A stretch of DNA of 43,303 nt from Nitrososphaerota archaeon (GTDB lineage Archaea; Thermoproteota; Nitrososphaeria; Nitrososphaerales; Gagatemarchaeaceae). This document shows, piece by piece, positions 42,066 to 43,303 of the stretch; position 1 is the first letter of the stretch; every line of letters starts with the position of its first letter. The position numbers were made by a program, and so were the translations under genes. The stretch is from the NCBI GenBank assembly GCA_027887005.1, contig JAPCJI010000010.1:1-43303 (forward strand), given 5' to 3'. The notes beneath the pieces were generated by a model, which did no database searches, was not told the origin of the DNA, and saw nothing but the letters and a program-made list of their open reading frames with translations.

Positions 42066-42313
42066 CTGGTTGGGGTTTCTTCCTTCTTCTCTTCGGCCTC
42101 GGCCTTGCCCCACCTGCCCACCTTCGGCAGGTTCTTCGTCCTGAAGATCGCCATTCCCTGCTGATACCGCTGGAGTTCGACCTCGATAGATCTGATGTCT
42201 GAGACCATCGCGGCCAACTCCTTGGCCTTCCCCTTCTTCCCGGTCAGCCCCGCTAGTTTGGCCTTCCTCTCCAGGACCATTGATGAGAGGAGTCGCTCGT
42301 ATTCGGTGGTCAC
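42062..42313 (-). CDS. Small coiled-coil protein of unknown function
   Basis: An 83-residue protein I do not recognise. It is mostly predicted helix with heptad-like spacing (residues 3-55), basic in the middle (LTGKKGKAKEL), then PKVGRWGKAEAEEKKEE at the end. It overlaps and is probably co-translated with the cyclodeaminase-family gene, but no functional link follows from that. GTG start. Confidence 0.6.
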   Translation of the reverse strand: MTTEYERLLSSMVLERKAKLAGLTGKKGKAKELAAMVSDIRSIEVELQRYQQGMAIFRTKNLPKVGRWGKAEAEEKKEETPTS

Positions 42314-42341
42314 GGAAACAATGGGCCTAAGGACTGTCGAA

Positions 42342-42349
42342 TCTATAAA
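42342..42349 (+). promoter_or_regulatory. TATA box of the small zinc-ribbon membrane protein gene
   Basis: TCTATAAA lies about 24-31 nt before the ATG at 42373, again suggesting a leaderless mRNA, and confirms that the short gene is expressed separately from the divergent one. Confidence 0.55.
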
Positions 42350-42372
42350 GACATCACCTGCCAGTCGATGGC

Positions 42373-42645
42373 ATGCGTCCGCCGCTGCTCGGTTCAGGCC
42401 TCCTCGTCATGGCTACGGGGGCCGCCTTCTATTTTCTGGAACTCCCAATCTTCTCGGTCTGGGGATTCCCGATGGTGGTCGGAGGTGGGATAATGTCGGC
42501 CGTCGCATTCTGGCTCCCCGAAGGGCGCGGCCAGGTGCGCCCCCCCGATGGATACAGGTTCTGCGTCTTCTGCACCTCCCTAGTGCCCATAGGCGGGGTG
42601 AGGTGCTCCCACTGCAACGGGATACAACCGCAGGGGGGTGCGTAG
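42373..42645 (+). CDS. Small membrane protein with C-terminal zinc ribbon
   Basis: A 90-residue protein not assigned to a family. Two hydrophobic stretches (about 5-23 and 28-47) should form a membrane hairpin. The cytosolic tail holds two CxxC knuckles, Cys64/Cys67 and Cys78/Cys81, a zinc-ribbon arrangement. The stop codon directly abuts the GTG of the DUF371 gene, so the two are co-transcribed. Confidence 0.65.
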   Translation: MRPPLLGSGLLVMATGAAFYFLELPIFSVWGFPMVVGGGIMSAVAFWLPEGRGQVRPPDGYRFCVFCTSLVPIGGVRCSHCNGIQPQGGA

Positions 42646-43104
42646 GTGAAGCCAGTACAACGAGCTGCGTTCGTCCCCGTGGAAATTCAGACGGAGACAG
42701 TCCTGTTCAGGGGACACCCGATGGTGAGCTCCCTTCATCCCACCACGATCGAAGTTACGACTGAGGAGCACCTCACTCCGAGGGGAGACTGTATAATAGG
42801 GGTAGGTGCTTCCAAAGGGTGTGCAGGGCTCAGCGAACCTTTCAAGCAGGCCATTCGTCGCAGAGGGTCGAAGGTAACATTCATCCTGCGGGCCGGAGAG
42901 GAGAGGTTTCAGTTCACAGCCCAGGGAGACCCGAGCCTTACCCTTTCTCATCCACGGGACATTGTGATTAGGAAGAGCCGGTTCACAAGCGACAGGACGA
43001 TCGCGTTGGGTGCTGCGGCCGCGGCGAGGGACATTCCGGCGAGGCTCGTAGCGTGCCTGAGGGACCCCCGGACAATTGGGGCGTTGGAGATTCAGGTGAG
43101 CTGA
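42646..43104 (+). CDS. DUF371 family protein
   Basis: A 152-residue archaeal conserved protein. RGHPMVSSLHPTTIEVTTEE and LTPRGDCIIGVGASKGCAGL are the DUF371 signature; the C-terminal half has a series of short strands. No biochemical role is known. GTG start, followed after 2 nt by the decarboxylase gene; the shared operon may hint at a connection with isoprenoid metabolism, but this is only context. Confidence 0.85.
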   Translation: MKPVQRAAFVPVEIQTETVLFRGHPMVSSLHPTTIEVTTEEHLTPRGDCIIGVGASKGCAGLSEPFKQAIRRRGSKVTFILRAGEERFQFTAQGDPSLTLSHPRDIVIRKSRFTSDRTIALGAAAAARDIPARLVACLRDPRTIGALEIQVS

Positions 43105-43106
43105 CC

Positions 43107-43303
43107 CTGGCCACCTACAGGGCTGTTGCGTTTACCATGCAGGCGCTGGTGAAGTACCACGGCCTGAAGGACTGGAAGCTCAGGCTCCCCTACCACGACA
43201 GCATCTCTGTCAACACGACCTGCATGAAGACCGAGGCGCAGATCACCGACTCGAGGAAGGGGGGCGTGTTCATCGAAGGCAGGGCGAACGAATCGGCGAA
43301 CGA
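43107..43303 (+). CDS. Mevalonate-type (di/mono)phosphate decarboxylase, 5' part, apparent CTG start
   Basis: The first 65 codons of a GHMP-superfamily decarboxylase. From CTG 43107 the protein starts (M)ATYRAVAFTMQALVKYHG, aligning with the ATAVAxxNIALIKYWG start of mevalonate diphosphate decarboxylases, and continues with KLRLPYHDSISVN, the substrate-pocket segment. The first conventional codon is ATG 43137, which would remove the first strand. GGTGAG lies 7 nt before the CTG, a good ribosome-binding site. It could act on mevalonate phosphate, diphosphate or bisphosphate; the part that would discriminate is outside the window. Confidence 0.72.
   Translation, partial: MATYRAVAFTMQALVKYHGLKDWKLRLPYHDSISVNTTCMKTEAQITDSRKGGVFIEGRANESAN

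Noticed and set aside
43026-43106. GTG start of the right-end decarboxylase inside DUF371
   Set aside because: It would add about 20 unconserved residues and a long overlap; CTG at 43107 with a ribosome-binding site fits the family start.
1-43303. Insertion sequences, integrases, attachment repeats, CRISPR arrays, toxin-antitoxin or defence genes
   Set aside because: None seen; almost all sequence is accounted for by housekeeping genes in dense operons.

Overview
The window is a compact, GC-rich stretch of archaeal chromosome with no mobile elements, CRISPR arrays or rRNA. The archaeal ribosomal-protein set (eL18, eL19, eL32, eS4), RpoD/RpoN, the RNase P protein P29, archaeal adenylate and cytidylate kinases, Cbf5, a group II chaperonin and a mevalonate/isopentenyl phosphate kinase route all point to Archaea. 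The order of the translation clusters, the absence of eL34, eL14 and RpoK from their usual places, and the overall gene set fit best with a high-GC member of the Thaumarchaeota/Nitrososphaeria lineage. That placement is inference; no ammonia-oxidation gene is present to refine it.

Layout. 1-6439 (minus): glutamyl-tRNA synthetase (5' end only), prenyl synthase, isopentenyl phosphate kinase, mevalonate kinase, MEMO protein, uS2, RpoN, uS9, uL13, eL18, RpoD. 6622-8112 (plus): uS13, uS4, uS11, divergent from RpoD. 8116-9066 (minus): a one-component regulator with a winged helix, a C-terminal domain resembling S-layer proteins and an EF-hand loop. 9218-12041 (plus): GlmS and a deoxyhypusine synthase-family enzyme. 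12031-15995 (minus): PurB, PurA, GuaB. 16059-16179 (minus): an intron-containing type II tRNA, probably Leu(UAG). 16261-28618 (minus): Cbf5, Cmk, an EMC3/DUF106 membrane protein with an added extracytoplasmic domain, Adk, SecY, then the ribosomal-protein cluster uL15 back to uL22, including RNase P P29. 28619-29056 is a gene-free gap with a strong hairpin. 29057-32389 (plus): succinate dehydrogenase A-C-D-B. 32386-38037 (minus): a SUF iron-sulfur assembly cluster (C, B, D, Rieske ferredoxin, S, U), followed upstream by a GAF-domain protein and an aquaporin. 39473-41110 (plus): thermosome. 41118-42313 (minus): an ornithine cyclodeaminase-family enzyme and a small coiled-coil protein. 42373 to the end (plus): a small membrane zinc-ribbon protein, a DUF371 protein and the start of a mevalonate-type decarboxylase.

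Functionally the window combines protein synthesis and export, isoprenoid lipid precursor synthesis (genes at both ends), purine and amino-sugar synthesis, and Fe-S assembly next to a major Fe-S enzyme. Genes are packed with ATGA/TAATG overlaps and converging genes nearly touch, so many promoters (TATA boxes about 25-30 nt before the start codon) imply leaderless or short-leader mRNAs.

The observations I rate highest are: (1) four genes (isopentenyl phosphate kinase, PurA, uL30, the right-end decarboxylase) whose conserved N-terminus can only be reached from a CTG or ACG codon one base away from ATG; (2) an identical 15-nt inverted-repeat element in front of both sufC and sufB; (3) the winged-helix/S-layer-like/EF-hand regulator; (4) the EMC3-family protein with an added Ig-like domain; (5) the unusual intron-bearing tRNA.
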